From the NCBI GenBank assembly GCA_016234655.1, contig JACRAU010000033.1, forward strand, positions 89,670-153,669: DNA of 64,000 nucleotides, written 5' to 3'. This DNA comes from Betaproteobacteria bacterium (GTDB taxonomy: Bacteria; Pseudomonadota; Gammaproteobacteria; Burkholderiales; Thiobacillaceae). The position numbers were made by a program, and so were the translations under genes. Under the pieces are notes generated by a model that saw nothing but the letters and a program-made list of their open reading frames with translations, did no database searches and was not told the origin of the DNA. Of the stretch, positions 17,830 through 27,127 are shown in pieces; the stretch's first letter is position 1; each line of letters starts with the position of its first letter.

Positions 17830-18861
17830 CTAACCCAACACGATCCCCAGGCCCCTGCCGATCAGCCAAGTGCCCGCGCCGGCCGCGCCGCCGATCAGCA
17901 ACATGCGCAGGCCGCCGTGGAAGGCGCGCTTGCCGGTGAACAGGCTCAGCGTGGCGCCGACGCCGAACAGGCAAATGGCCGTGACCACGGCGGTGCCGAG
18001 CAAGGCGACGTGGCCGGAGAACAGGAAGTAAGGCGCGAGCGGCAGCAAGGCGCCGGCGGCGAAGGCCAGGAAGGAGGCCGTGGCCGCCAACTGAGGCGAG
18101 CCCAGCTCGGCCGGGTTCAGCCCCAGCTCTTCGCGCGCCAGCGTGTCCAAGGCCTTGTCCGGGTCGCGGATCAAGGCCTCGGCCACGCGCCGCGCCTCTT
18201 CCTTGGCGATGCCCTTGGCCTCGTAGATCAAGGCCAGTTCGGCCGCCTCTTCTTGCGGATATTGGTCGAGCTCCTCGCGCTCCAGCGCGATCTGGTATTC
18301 GTAGAACTCGCGTTGCGCGCGCACCGAGACGTATTCGCCGGCCGCCATCGAAAACGCCCCGGCCAAGAGGCCGGCGACGCCGGACAGGACGACGACGCCC
18401 GGCTCGGCCCCGGCCCCGGCCACGCCGAGGATCAAGCTGGCGTTCGACACCAGGCCGTCGTTCACGCCGAACACGGCCGCGCGCAGGCCGCCGCCGCCCG
18501 GCATGCGGTGGCGGCCCGCATCGATCCGGTCGGCCCGGGTCGGCATGCCGTGCGGCAGCGGCGCGTTATACAGGCTCATGCCGCGCACCTTCATCGCGGC
18601 CAACATCCCGCGCAGCGGCGCCACGCCCAGACGGCCGACCAGCCAGGCCACCACGCGCGCGCGCCGATCGGGCCGAAAGCCGCCGGGCACCGGCCGGCCG
18701 GCCTTGCGCAGCTCGGCCGCCCAGAGATCGGCCTGGCTATCGGCGGCCCGGGCCAGTTCCAAAAACAACACTTGGCGCGGCGTGCCGGCCTCGGCATCGG
18801 ACACGATGCGGTAGAGGTAGGCCGAGCGTTTTTCTTCTTTCCAGCTATTCAGGGCGTGCAT
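17830..18861 (-). CDS. VIT1/CCC1 family transporter with N-terminal rubrerythrin-like domain
   Basis: Encodes 343 residues. The C-terminal two thirds is a VIT1/CCC1 iron/manganese transporter domain (GVNDGLVSNASLILGVAGAG near residue 130, MAAGEYVSVRAQREF near 173, about five membrane helices). The N-terminal 75 residues resemble the ferritin-like domain often fused to this family (EEKRSAYLYRIVSDAEAGTP). The usual E-x-x-H iron ligands near the second helix read A-D-S-Q here, so the domain may not bind iron. It would move divalent metal across the cytoplasmic membrane. It follows the patatin gene closely on the same strand. Confidence 0.85.
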   Translation of the reverse strand: MHALNSWKEEKRSAYLYRIVSDAEAGTPRQVLFLELARAADSQADLWAAELRKAGRPVPGGFRPDRRARVVAWLVGRLGVAPLRGMLAAMKVRGMSLYNAPLPHGMPTRADRIDAGRHRMPGGGGLRAAVFGVNDGLVSNASLILGVAGAGAEPGVVVLSGVAGLLAGAFSMAAGEYVSVRAQREFYEYQIALEREELDQYPQEEAAELALIYEAKGIAKEEARRVAEALIRDPDKALDTLAREELGLNPAELGSPQLAATASFLAFAAGALLPLAPYFLFSGHVALLGTAVVTAICLFGVGATLSLFTGKRAFHGGLRMLLIGGAAGAGTWLIGRGLGIVLG

Positions 18862-18888
18862 GGGCGTGGAGGTGATTGCGCTGGCCGA

Positions 18889-20712
18889 TTATCGCTCAAG
18901 CGATGCCTTCGCCTCGATCTTGCCGTCCTTCAGGAAGAGCGGGTTGAACAGCCACAAATAAAGCAGCGCGCCGGCCGAAAGCATGAAGACCCAGAGCCAG
19001 GCCGCCGCGTACAAAACCAGCTCGCCGCCGTTCATGCGCAGCTTGCGCAGCAGGGCCAGGCGCTTCAATTCTTCCTGAACGCCGCTGAGGCCGAGCAGCA
19101 GCACGACCGAGCCGAGCACCAAGCCTTGGAGCAAGTCGTACAAGGTCAGCGGACCGGCAAGCAGAACCCGGTCGCCATAACAAGCGAGCGCGAGCCAGAG
19201 CGCGACGGCCAAAGGCAAGAGATAGGCCAGGCTGCGCAAGGCGGCCCGCCAGGGCGTCAGGAAAAAGGGCCGGAAGAACTGGCGCGCGCCGATCTTCAAG
19301 CGCTTGTGCAGCCAGACCAGGCGGTGGTTGTCCGTCAGGCAGTCGCGAATCGCCAGGAAACGCCAATGGCCTTCGCGTTGCCAGCCGGGCACCGAAAGCG
19401 CGCCGAGCTGGCCGGCCAGATGTTCGTGCGCGAGGTTGTAGCCGTCGTACATCAGGCTATAGGCCTCGGCATCGCTGAACGCATCGAGATCGGTGCGCAG
19501 ACACGACAGGCGGTAGATCGTGCCCTCGGGCCGGTCGGCCGGACCGGGAAAATTCGGGTACTCGGCGCTGTTGGCGAAGGCCTGGCGCGTGTGGGCCAGG
19601 GCGTAGCCCAGCACGCCGTTCTCCGCGCGCAGCGAAGCGGCCGCCGGGTCGTCGGCGGCGCAGTTCACCTGCTCCAAGGTGTGGCCGGAATCCACGCGAT
19701 ACAGCGTCTCGCCGCGAATCTTGTCCATCATCACCTCGTTCGCCCGCAGCGCGACCTGGAAGGCCTTGGTGCCCAGGATCGCCTGGTCGTCGATCTGGCC
19801 GGCGGCGTCGCTGATCACGAAGTGCGTGCAGTGCTTCTCATACAAGGCATCGACACCCTGGTTGTCGAACACGCCGCCGTCGCACAACTCGACCACAATC
19901 TCCTTGTCGGTGCCGGTTCGATAAAGGTTGTGGATGGACAAGGGCGAAAAGACGCCAGGCACCGCCGCCGATGCGACCACGGCCTCGGCCAGGGTCAGGC
20001 CGTTGAGTACGCTTTGCCGTTTTTCAGGCACGGGCCATTCGTCCATCGGCGGCGGGTTGCGGCCGTCGAAACGCAAGATCGGCAAACGGTAGCCGCTGTC
20101 GTTCGCGCGCACGAAACCACGCACGGGCGCCGGCTCGCCCACATAGGCGCCGGTGAAATGCCAGGTGTGGCCGGTGTTCAGGCTGGTGGCGTTGAGGATC
20201 AGGATGGGTATCTTGTGCTCATGCCCGGCGTTGAACTCGGCCACCTTTACATCGACCCCGCCGGGCTTGATGTGGATGTCGCGTAAGGCGATGTTCGGCT
20301 CGCCGCCGGCATCGTCGTAGAAATGCCGGTTCAGCAACTCGGCCATGCGGTCGCTGCGCGAATAGTCCTCGCGCAGCATCTTGGCGTTTTTGAAGGGGTT
20401 GGTGAGCAGGCGCAGGCGGATGTTCTTCTGCACCGCCGCCAGGAAATCGCGCTCGATCTCCGCCACGATCCGGCGATACGCATCGGGCGTGGGCGCCGGG
20501 CAGCCCGGCCGGTTGCCTTCGAGCAGGCGCTTCACCTTGAGGTAGTAATAAGCGCCGATGATCGAGCCGCCCGACACGGTGGAGATCACCTCCACCTTGT
20601 GCAGCATCTCGCGCTCGGCCAGCGCGGCCAGCACGCCGATGTGGAACAGCGAGGCGCGAAAGCCGCCGCCGGAAAGGGCGAGGCCGAGCTTCGTGCTGGT
20701 TGTTGCGGCCAT
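18889..20712 (-). CDS. Patatin-like phospholipase with C-terminal membrane segments
   Basis: Encodes 607 residues, starting after GGAGG. The N-terminal half is a patatin domain: oxyanion-hole GLALSGGGFRASLFHIGVL (residues 9-27), nucleophile region STVSGGSIIGAYY (about 45-57) and the catalytic Asp in CDGGVFDNQG (about residue 285). The C-terminal 170 residues contain three or four hydrophobic helices, so the enzyme is probably membrane anchored. It would hydrolyse acyl esters of phospholipids. It is 16 bases downstream of a lytic transglycosylase gene, which suggests a joint role in envelope processing. Confidence 0.87.
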   Translation of the reverse strand: MAATTSTKLGLALSGGGFRASLFHIGVLAALAEREMLHKVEVISTVSGGSIIGAYYYLKVKRLLEGNRPGCPAPTPDAYRRIVAEIERDFLAAVQKNIRLRLLTNPFKNAKMLREDYSRSDRMAELLNRHFYDDAGGEPNIALRDIHIKPGGVDVKVAEFNAGHEHKIPILILNATSLNTGHTWHFTGAYVGEPAPVRGFVRANDSGYRLPILRFDGRNPPPMDEWPVPEKRQSVLNGLTLAEAVVASAAVPGVFSPLSIHNLYRTGTDKEIVVELCDGGVFDNQGVDALYEKHCTHFVISDAAGQIDDQAILGTKAFQVALRANEVMMDKIRGETLYRVDSGHTLEQVNCAADDPAAASLRAENGVLGYALAHTRQAFANSAEYPNFPGPADRPEGTIYRLSCLRTDLDAFSDAEAYSLMYDGYNLAHEHLAGQLGALSVPGWQREGHWRFLAIRDCLTDNHRLVWLHKRLKIGARQFFRPFFLTPWRAALRSLAYLLPLAVALWLALACYGDRVLLAGPLTLYDLLQGLVLGSVVLLLGLSGVQEELKRLALLRKLRMNGGELVLYAAAWLWVFMLSAGALLYLWLFNPLFLKDGKIEAKASLER

Positions 20713-20728
20713 GGTGTCCTCCTATCGC

Positions 20729-21550
20729 CTACCAACCGTGCGCCGCAAAAAACCCGGCCCGGTTCAAGGTGTCTTTGCCGTAGTCGCGGCCGGCGGTGTA
20801 GTAGTCGATGTCGAGCTGCGCTTGCACCGCCTTGATCACGTTGCCGGCGCCGCAGTTGTAGGCGGCGAGCGCGGCCTGCATCAGGGTCTGGCCGGAGAGT
20901 TGCAGTTTGCGCGCGAGCAGGTCGCGGTTTTGCGCCAGCACCATGCAGCCATAGGCGATGTTGGCGGCCGGGTCTTGCCAGTTGCCGGTGCGGGCGAATT
21001 CGTGGGCGTCGTAGTCGATCTGCATCAGGCCGCGGCCGAAGCCGCCGCCGTCGGGCGGCAGGGGGCCGGCGCGGTATTGCGTGGGCGCGCGGCGTTGGAC
21101 GGCATCGCCGGTGCCGCCGGGGCCGGGTGGCCTCAAGGCCAGGCCCCAGCCCGATTCGCGCGAGCCGATGCCGCCGACGATGGCGAGCGGCAAGCCGTAT
21201 TTTTGGGCGCCGGTTTGGATGTTGGCGCGGTATTTCGTCGCTTCGTTCAGATGGGCGAGCAGGCCGGGGTTGTTCGCGGCATAGGTGGTGCCGGGCAGAT
21301 CGGTCGCGGCGGGCGGCGCTTGGCCCAGCAACCTAGCCCAGGTTTGCGGGCCGGCGATGCCGTCGTCGACCAGGCCATGCTCGCTTTGGAATTGCATGAC
21401 GGCGGCCTCGGTGCCCCGGCCGAACAGGCCATCGACATCCATCGCATAGCCGTGCTGCTTGAGCAGGGTTTGCAGCTCGCGCACCTCGTCTTGCAGATCG
21501 GGCCGGGTGTGCGGGTAGCCGTCGTAAAGGCGTAGCGTGGCGTGTGCCAT
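20729..21550 (-). CDS. Peptidoglycan-binding lytic transglycosylase-like protein
   Basis: Encodes 273 residues, start preceded by GGGAG. The N-terminus is a peptidoglycan-binding domain (LQTLLKQHGYAMDVDGLFGR and AVMQFQSEHGLVDDGIAGPQT). After a linker, a transglycosylase/lysozyme fold has GSRESGWG with the probable catalytic Glu (about residue 130), GRGLMQIDYDAHEF, and AAYNCGAGNV. There is no signal peptide, so export would need a dedicated route or cell lysis. That lack, together with the adjacent lipase and lipoproteins, makes it unlike housekeeping transglycosylases. Confidence 0.85.
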   Translation of the reverse strand: MAHATLRLYDGYPHTRPDLQDEVRELQTLLKQHGYAMDVDGLFGRGTEAAVMQFQSEHGLVDDGIAGPQTWARLLGQAPPAATDLPGTTYAANNPGLLAHLNEATKYRANIQTGAQKYGLPLAIVGGIGSRESGWGLALRPPGPGGTGDAVQRRAPTQYRAGPLPPDGGGFGRGLMQIDYDAHEFARTGNWQDPAANIAYGCMVLAQNRDLLARKLQLSGQTLMQAALAAYNCGAGNVIKAVQAQLDIDYYTAGRDYGKDTLNRAGFFAAHGW

Positions 21551-21626
21551 ATCGTGTCTCCCTTGCCTGGATTATTTTTTGTTGGAAGCATTATCGGCAG
21601 GCCAAGGGCTGCTGTAAATCCGAGTT

Positions 21627-22199
21627 TTATGGCCTGCCGGGCACGATCCGCATGTCGAACGGCGCGCTGCTGTCGTAATCGGCCTGCCAATAGGCATTCG
21701 CATCGGGGTAGAGAATGCGCAGGCTGTCTTGCCAGCCTAGCCTGAGGCCCAGGCAATCCGGGCCGCCGCGCAGGGCCAGGCCGATGCCTTCGGTGTGTTT
21801 CAGTCGCGGCCCCGCGCCCGGCCGGTAGGTGGACCAGACCAGACCGAGGTGGTTGCCGATGCCGTCGCCGTCCCGCCAACCGCCGGGCAGGCTTTGCGCC
21901 GACAGCGCCGGGGCGGCGGCGGCCAGGCCGGTCCGTTCGGCGCCGAGGTAGAGCCCGGCGCAGCCGGTGTCGAACCGGGCGGCCAAGCCGAGTTGCCGGG
22001 CCTCAAGCAGGGCGCCGGCCGGGCCTTGCCGGTAGCGTAGCCACATCAGGCCGGCGTTGTGTTGGCTACCGTCTTCGTTGACCCAAGATACGGCGCAGCC
22101 GGGCAGGGCGGCGAGCAGGAGCGCATAGGCCGCCCATCGGCAGGGCGCGGGCGAACGAGGGCCGGTCTGGCCGATGCCCCGCTTGGGGTCGAACGTCAT
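21627..22199 (-). CDS. Putative lipoprotein of unknown function
   Basis: Encodes 190 residues. A hydrophobic N-terminal stretch ends in the lipobox LAALPGC (about residues 29-35), so the protein should be a lipid-anchored envelope protein. The rest is rich in Gly, Leu and Trp with no recognised domain (LGLVWSTYRPGAG, GPDCLGLRLGWQDS). It starts six bases after the upstream lipoprotein gene, so the two are co-transcribed. Confidence 0.7.
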   Translation of the reverse strand: MTFDPKRGIGQTGPRSPAPCRWAAYALLLAALPGCAVSWVNEDGSQHNAGLMWLRYRQGPAGALLEARQLGLAARFDTGCAGLYLGAERTGLAAAAPALSAQSLPGGWRDGDGIGNHLGLVWSTYRPGAGPRLKHTEGIGLALRGGPDCLGLRLGWQDSLRILYPDANAYWQADYDSSAPFDMRIVPGRP

Positions 22200-22205
22200 A
22201 AGGCT

Positions 22206-22952
22206 TTATTGCTTGGGTGCCGCCTTGCTCTTGGCGGCCTTGGTCAATTTTTCCCGAATCTCGTCTGCCTTCACCAGTTTCTCGGCGGCCTCGCCGGTGG
22301 CGAAGCTTTGCACGATGCGCACGCCGAAGCCGGAGAAGCGGGTGGGGTGCTGGCCGACTTCCCTTTCGATCCAGCTCTCGCCGCTGTCCGGCCTGTTCTC
22401 ATCCTTGCTCGAGGTGTCGATGGAGATATCGGCATAGACCGAGGCGACCTCTTCCTGGCCGGGTTTGACCGGGATGAGCGTGGCTTCTGAACGCCGGTAG
22501 AGCATGGAGCCGAAGCCGGGCAGGCCGTTGTTGTCGATCTGCACGTTGATCAGGCTGAGGCTGGCGTCGGTGGCGAACACGATGGGCTGGCCGAATTTCC
22601 TGGGCGCCGGTTTCTTTTCGGCCGGCGTGCCGCTTGCCTGGACGGTCTTGCCGGGCTTGTCGGCGGCCAGCTTGGCCGCCTCGCCGGTGGCGAACAGTTG
22701 CTTGATGCGCACCTGGTTCAATGACAGGTCGGCGTCGATGCCGCCCAACACCGAGTGCGCGTCGCCGTCGGCCTTGGCCGGCACGATGGCGACCTCGGTG
22801 CGGTCGTAGCCGATGTTGGCCCGGGGCGCGCCGTTGGTGGCGGAGACATCGATGCCGATGGACGACTTGGTGCTGAAGAACAGCGATTCGGTGGCGCAAC
22901 CGGCGGTAAAGACCAGCGGTGCGGCCAAGAGATAGAGCGCGCTAGGTTTCAT
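22206..22952 (-). CDS. Putative lipoprotein with two internal repeats
   Basis: Encodes 248 residues from the ATG at 22952, which has GGAAGGGA upstream; the frame extends 31 residues further but without a signal. The start MKPSALYLLAAPLVFTAGC is a lipoprotein signal with cleavage before the Cys. The mature part is a tandem duplication of about 100 residues: VRIKQLFATGEAAKL in the first half matches VRIVQSFATGEAAEKL in the second, and DRTEVAIVPAK matches RRSEATLIPVK. A Lys/Pro/Ala-rich linker joins the halves. Function unknown. Confidence 0.75.
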   Translation of the reverse strand: MKPSALYLLAAPLVFTAGCATESLFFSTKSSIGIDVSATNGAPRANIGYDRTEVAIVPAKADGDAHSVLGGIDADLSLNQVRIKQLFATGEAAKLAADKPGKTVQASGTPAEKKPAPRKFGQPIVFATDASLSLINVQIDNNGLPGFGSMLYRRSEATLIPVKPGQEEVASVYADISIDTSSKDENRPDSGESWIEREVGQHPTRFSGFGVRIVQSFATGEAAEKLVKADEIREKLTKAAKSKAAPKQ

Positions 22953-23184
22953 GATTGTCCCTTCCGTGATGTTCGGGTTGTTGTTGTCTGGTGCGGCCTC
23001 TCGATAGCCGAGAATCCCGTCGCATTCTCGATGCCGCGTATTCAACCGAACGGCTCAATTATCGCCGGACCGGGTCGATATCCGTCAAGCGATGGCGATT
23101 AGTGCGTTTGGGGCTTATCGACTATGCTGCCATGAGCCGGGTTTATACGGCACTGGCCCGAGAACACTTGAAATCGAATAAGAC

Positions 23185-25566
23185 ATGCGACTTGGAACGC
23201 TGCTGAGCGGTATTTTGTTGTTGCCCTGCTTTTTGTTCGGGCATGTCGCTCAGGCGACGCAGGGACCGAGCGAGGCGCGTGCGGCCGATGCCAGCGCGGC
23301 TAAATTGGCCCTGGTGCCCTGGTCGGCCATCACCAAAGACCCCAGCAACGCGCTGACCGCCGATGAGGTGGAGCGGCTGGCCGAGAGTGGGCTGCCGTCG
23401 CAGGGCGAAGACATTGTCAGTTTCGGTTTCAGCGGCGCGACCTATTGGTTTTCGGTCGCGCTGGATAACCCCGGGCCGGCCCCGCTCAAAAGGCTGCTGG
23501 TTTTCGAGCCGAGCTGGCTGGACGATATCCGGCTTACGCTGATCGGCCCCGATGGGGGCAAGCAGGAACAAGTCGGTGGTGACTACCTGCCGTTCGACCA
23601 GCGTGCGCTGCCGAATCGATACATCAATTTCGAATTGACCCTGCCGCCCGGCCGAAACCGCCTACTGGTGCGCACGCAGACGACCGACCCCTTTCAGGTC
23701 GGCATGACGCTGTGGGAGCGAGGCGCCTTTTTCCAGGCCGATAGCCGGGAGCTGGTGTATTTCGGTTTTATATATGGCGGCATCGGGGTCATGCTGCTGT
23801 TCAACCTAATGCTGTATTTCTCCGTGCGAGAGAAGGTCTATCTCGCCTATGTCGCTTATCTGGCCGCCTTCCTGCTGATGAACAATGCAACGAATGGCAT
23901 CCTTTATGCCTTGCTGTGGACGGATTCGCCGGGATGGGGCAATTGGGCGCATTCGGTATTCATCTATCTCGTGCTTTTTTCCGGCCTGTTTTTTTCGATC
24001 ACCTTTCTCGACCTCAAGGCCAGGATGCCACGGGCCTATCGATGGTCGCTTGGGCTGGTGGCCGCGATGGCCGCTTCGTTCGTCGCGACCGCGCTATTCG
24101 GCTATGGCCCGCATGTGTTCGGTTCGATTCTGTGGGTCGCCGTGTATACCCCGTTCGTGTTGATGCTGGGCGTGCTGTCGCTGCTGGCGGGCAATCGTGC
24201 CGCGCGATACTTCCTGCCGGCCACGGCCGCCGGTTTTATCGGTTCGATGATTACCGCCCTGACCGTCCTCGGTTATGTGCCGTATTCCATCTATGGTTTT
24301 CGGGCGGTCGAGATCGGCATGTTGGCCGATGCGGTGCTGCTGTCGATGGCGCTGGCCGACCGGCTCAGGTTGGCGCGGGCCGATGCCGAGGCCGCGCGGA
24401 CCAAGCTGATCGAAACGTCGCGTAGCCATGCCCGGCAACTGGAGGCGACCGTGGCCGAGCGCACGGCCGAGCTGCGCCAGGCCAATGCGACCAAGGACAA
24501 GTTCTTCTCCATCGTCGCGCACGATCTGCGCGGGCCGATCGGCAGCCTGTCGGTGATGTTCAACGATGTCGTGGCCTCCACCGTCGAGGTGACGGACGAG
24601 ATATTGGACATGGCCCGCGCCACGACCAAGAACACCAGCCTGTTCCTGGAAGAGCTGCTGACCTGGGCGCGCAGCCAGCGCGGCGAGATCGACTGCAACC
24701 CCCAGGCCGTCGACCTGCGCAGCGTGTTGCTGGAGACGCAGGCCTTGTTCGCCACGCAGGCCAAAGCCAAGGGCGTGCGGCTGGACCTGGCCATCGCCGA
24801 CGCGTGCTGGGTGTTCGCCGATCTGGCCATGGTGCATACGGTCTTGCGCAACCTGGTCCACAATGCCTTGAAGTTCACCGGTCGTGGCGGCTCGGTGCGT
24901 GCCGGCGTGGCGCGCGAGGGAGGGCGTTGCGTGGTGTCGATTACCGATAGCGGCGTGGGCATGGACGAGGCGGCGCGGCGGAGCATATTCCGGCTCGACG
25001 TCAAGGCGCATTCGTCGCGTGGCACGCAGAACGAGTCGGGCACGGGCCTCGGCCTGGTCTTGTGCAAGGATTTCGTCGAAAAGAACGGCGGCGAGATCGG
25101 TGTGCGCAGCCAATTGGGCCGGGGCACGACCTTCTGGTTCGGCCTGCCGGTCGCCGGCGCGGAGAAGATCGTCGATCCACGGTCCGCCTTGGACAGGCTC
25201 AAGGCCTTGAAGGTGCTGGTCGTGGAGGACGACCCCCTGCATCGCGAGGCGAACGGCAAGATACTGCGCGACCTGGGTTGTGTCCCCGTCTTCGCGGCCG
25301 ATGGCGGCGAGGCGGTTCGCCTGGCATCGGCGGGCGGTTTCGACCTGATCCTGATGGATATCGACATCCCCGGCCTCGACGGTTTCGAGGCCACCCGGCG
25401 CATCCGCGCGGGCGGCCATGCCGGTCGGATCGTGTCCCTGTCCTCCTATTCCCGGCGGGAGCTGAGTCGCTTGGCCGAGGGCGTGGCGTTCGATGCCTGG
25501 CTGGACAAGCCCCTGGGCAAGGATGCCTTGCTCGGCATGATCGCCAATCTTTTTATCGAGAGCTAA
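23185..25566 (+). CDS. 7TM-DISM hybrid sensor histidine kinase with receiver domain
   Basis: Encodes 793 residues. Order: signal peptide (1-25), extracytoplasmic 7TMR-DISMED2-type sensing domain (about 40-180), seven membrane helices (about 190-390), a short coiled coil, histidine kinase dimerisation domain with His446 (FFSIVAHDLRGPIGS), ATPase domain (NALKFTGRGG, GTGLGLVLCKDFVEKNGG), and a C-terminal receiver with Asp725 (DLILMDIDIPG). Such kinases sense carbohydrates or other small periplasmic ligands. No response regulator lies next to it, so output may go through phosphorelay elsewhere. No clear Shine-Dalgarno is seen; the stop overlaps comM by four bases in convergent orientation. Confidence 0.9.
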   Translation: MRLGTLLSGILLLPCFLFGHVAQATQGPSEARAADASAAKLALVPWSAITKDPSNALTADEVERLAESGLPSQGEDIVSFGFSGATYWFSVALDNPGPAPLKRLLVFEPSWLDDIRLTLIGPDGGKQEQVGGDYLPFDQRALPNRYINFELTLPPGRNRLLVRTQTTDPFQVGMTLWERGAFFQADSRELVYFGFIYGGIGVMLLFNLMLYFSVREKVYLAYVAYLAAFLLMNNATNGILYALLWTDSPGWGNWAHSVFIYLVLFSGLFFSITFLDLKARMPRAYRWSLGLVAAMAASFVATALFGYGPHVFGSILWVAVYTPFVLMLGVLSLLAGNRAARYFLPATAAGFIGSMITALTVLGYVPYSIYGFRAVEIGMLADAVLLSMALADRLRLARADAEAARTKLIETSRSHARQLEATVAERTAELRQANATKDKFFSIVAHDLRGPIGSLSVMFNDVVASTVEVTDEILDMARATTKNTSLFLEELLTWARSQRGEIDCNPQAVDLRSVLLETQALFATQAKAKGVRLDLAIADACWVFADLAMVHTVLRNLVHNALKFTGRGGSVRAGVAREGGRCVVSITDSGVGMDEAARRSIFRLDVKAHSSRGTQNESGTGLGLVLCKDFVEKNGGEIGVRSQLGRGTTFWFGLPVAGAEKIVDPRSALDRLKALKVLVVEDDPLHREANGKILRDLGCVPVFAADGGEAVRLASAGGFDLILMDIDIPGLDGFEATRRIRAGGHAGRIVSLSSYSRRELSRLAEGVAFDAWLDKPLGKDALLGMIANLFIES

Positions 25567-27059
25567 GCCCGGTCAAAGCGCCGGTATTGCACGGCCTCGG
25601 CGATATGGCCGGCCCGGATGCCGTCCTGGCCGTCGAGGTCGGCCAGGGTGCGCGCGACCTTCAGGATGCGGTGGAAGGCGCGCGCCGATAGGCTCAGGCG
25701 CGCGATGGCCTGCTTGAGCAGGTCTTCCCCCGCCTTGTCCGGCCGGCAGTGGCGGTCGATCTGCGCATTGTCGAGCAAGGCGTTCGATTTGCCCTGCCGC
25801 GCCTGTTGCCGCGCATGGGCCTCGGCGACGCGCGCGCGCACCGTGGCCGAGGTCTCGCCCGGCGGGGCCTGGATGAGGTCGCGTTCCGCCAGCGCGGGCA
25901 CGTCGACCTGCAAGTCGATGCGGTCGAGCAGGGGGCCGGAAATGCGCGCGCGATAGCGCACCACTTGCTCCGGCATGCAGCGGCATTTGCCCGACGGGTG
26001 GCCGAGCCAGCCGCAGGGGCAGGGGTTCATCGCGGCGACCAGTTGGAAGCGGGCCGGAAACTCGGCCTGGCGCGCCGCGCGCGAGATGGTGATGCGGCCG
26101 TTCTCCAGCGGCTCGCGCAGCACCTCCAGGGCTTGGCGCGAGAACTCGGGCAGCTCGTCGAGGAACAGCACGCCGTGGTGCGCCAGGCTGATCTCGCCCG
26201 GGCGCGGCACGCTGCCGCCGCCGACCAGGGCTACGGCCGAGGCCGAGTGATGCGGATTTCTAAATGCGCGCTGGCGCCAGAGCCCGGCATGGAACACCCC
26301 GGCCAGCGATTGCACGGCGGCGGCCCGCAAGGCCTCGTCCTCCGACATCGGCGGCAGGATGCCGGGCAGGCGTTGCGCCAGCATGGATTTGCCGGTGCCG
26401 GGCGGGCCGCTCATCAACAGCGAATGGCCGCCGGCGGCGGCCACTTCCAGCGCCCGGCGCGGGCCGGCCTGGCCCTTCACGTCGGTCAGGTCGGGGTAGG
26501 CGAAGGCGTCGGGCGCTACCGGCTCGGCCTCCGGCCGGGCCAGCTCGGCGCGCCCGCTCAGGTGGGCGCACACGTCGAGCAACGAACGGGCGCCGAGGAT
26601 ATCGGCGTTCTCGCTCAAGGCCGCTTCGCGCGCGCTGGCCTCGGGCAGCACGAAGGCGCGGCCGGAACCGGCGGCGGCCAGGACCATGGCCAGTGCGCCG
26701 CGCACCGGCCGCAAGGCGCCGGTCAGCGCCAACTCGCCGGCGAACTCGTAGCGGTCGAGGCCGTTGCCGGGCAACTGGCCCGAGGCGGCGAGCAGGCCGA
26801 GCGCGATGGGCAGGTCGAAGCGACCCGACTCCTTGGGCAGGTCGGCCGGCGCCAGGTTGACGGTGATACGCCGGGCGGGGAATTCGAAACCCGATTGCAG
26901 GATGGCCGCGCGCACCCGGTCGCGCGCCTCTTTCACCTCGGCCTCGGGCAGGCCGACCAGGGTGAAGCTGGGCAGGCCGTTGGCGAGATGGGCCTCCACC
27001 ACGACCTCGGGCGCGTCCATGCCGGCGGCGGCACGGCTATAGAGCACGGCTAGGCTCAT
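25563..27059 (-). CDS. comM: ComM/YifB family Mg-chelatase-like AAA+ ATPase
   Basis: Encodes 498 residues. The N-terminal Lon-protease-like fold starts MSLAVLYSRAAAGMDAPEVVVEAHLANGLPSF. The AAA+ core has Walker A GPPGTGKSMLAQRLPGILP (about residue 220) and Walker B VLFLDELPEF. A CPCGWLGHPSGKCRC cysteine cluster follows near residue 355. ComM is a hexameric helicase that drives branch migration during natural transformation; other family members have unknown roles. Confidence 0.94.
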   Translation of the reverse strand: MSLAVLYSRAAAGMDAPEVVVEAHLANGLPSFTLVGLPEAEVKEARDRVRAAILQSGFEFPARRITVNLAPADLPKESGRFDLPIALGLLAASGQLPGNGLDRYEFAGELALTGALRPVRGALAMVLAAAGSGRAFVLPEASAREAALSENADILGARSLLDVCAHLSGRAELARPEAEPVAPDAFAYPDLTDVKGQAGPRRALEVAAAGGHSLLMSGPPGTGKSMLAQRLPGILPPMSEDEALRAAAVQSLAGVFHAGLWRQRAFRNPHHSASAVALVGGGSVPRPGEISLAHHGVLFLDELPEFSRQALEVLREPLENGRITISRAARQAEFPARFQLVAAMNPCPCGWLGHPSGKCRCMPEQVVRYRARISGPLLDRIDLQVDVPALAERDLIQAPPGETSATVRARVAEAHARQQARQGKSNALLDNAQIDRHCRPDKAGEDLLKQAIARLSLSARAFHRILKVARTLADLDGQDGIRAGHIAEAVQYRRFDRA

Positions 27060-27127
27060 GCGAACTCCCCAAATTGATTTTATGTGCCGCTGTTGGCGGC
27101 GGTGCCGCGATTATCGCGCCGGACCGT

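Noticed and set aside
17917..20286. 789-residue open frame on the plus strand
   Set aside because: Antisense to the VIT1 and patatin genes, both of which have clear motifs; shadow frame caused by GC bias.
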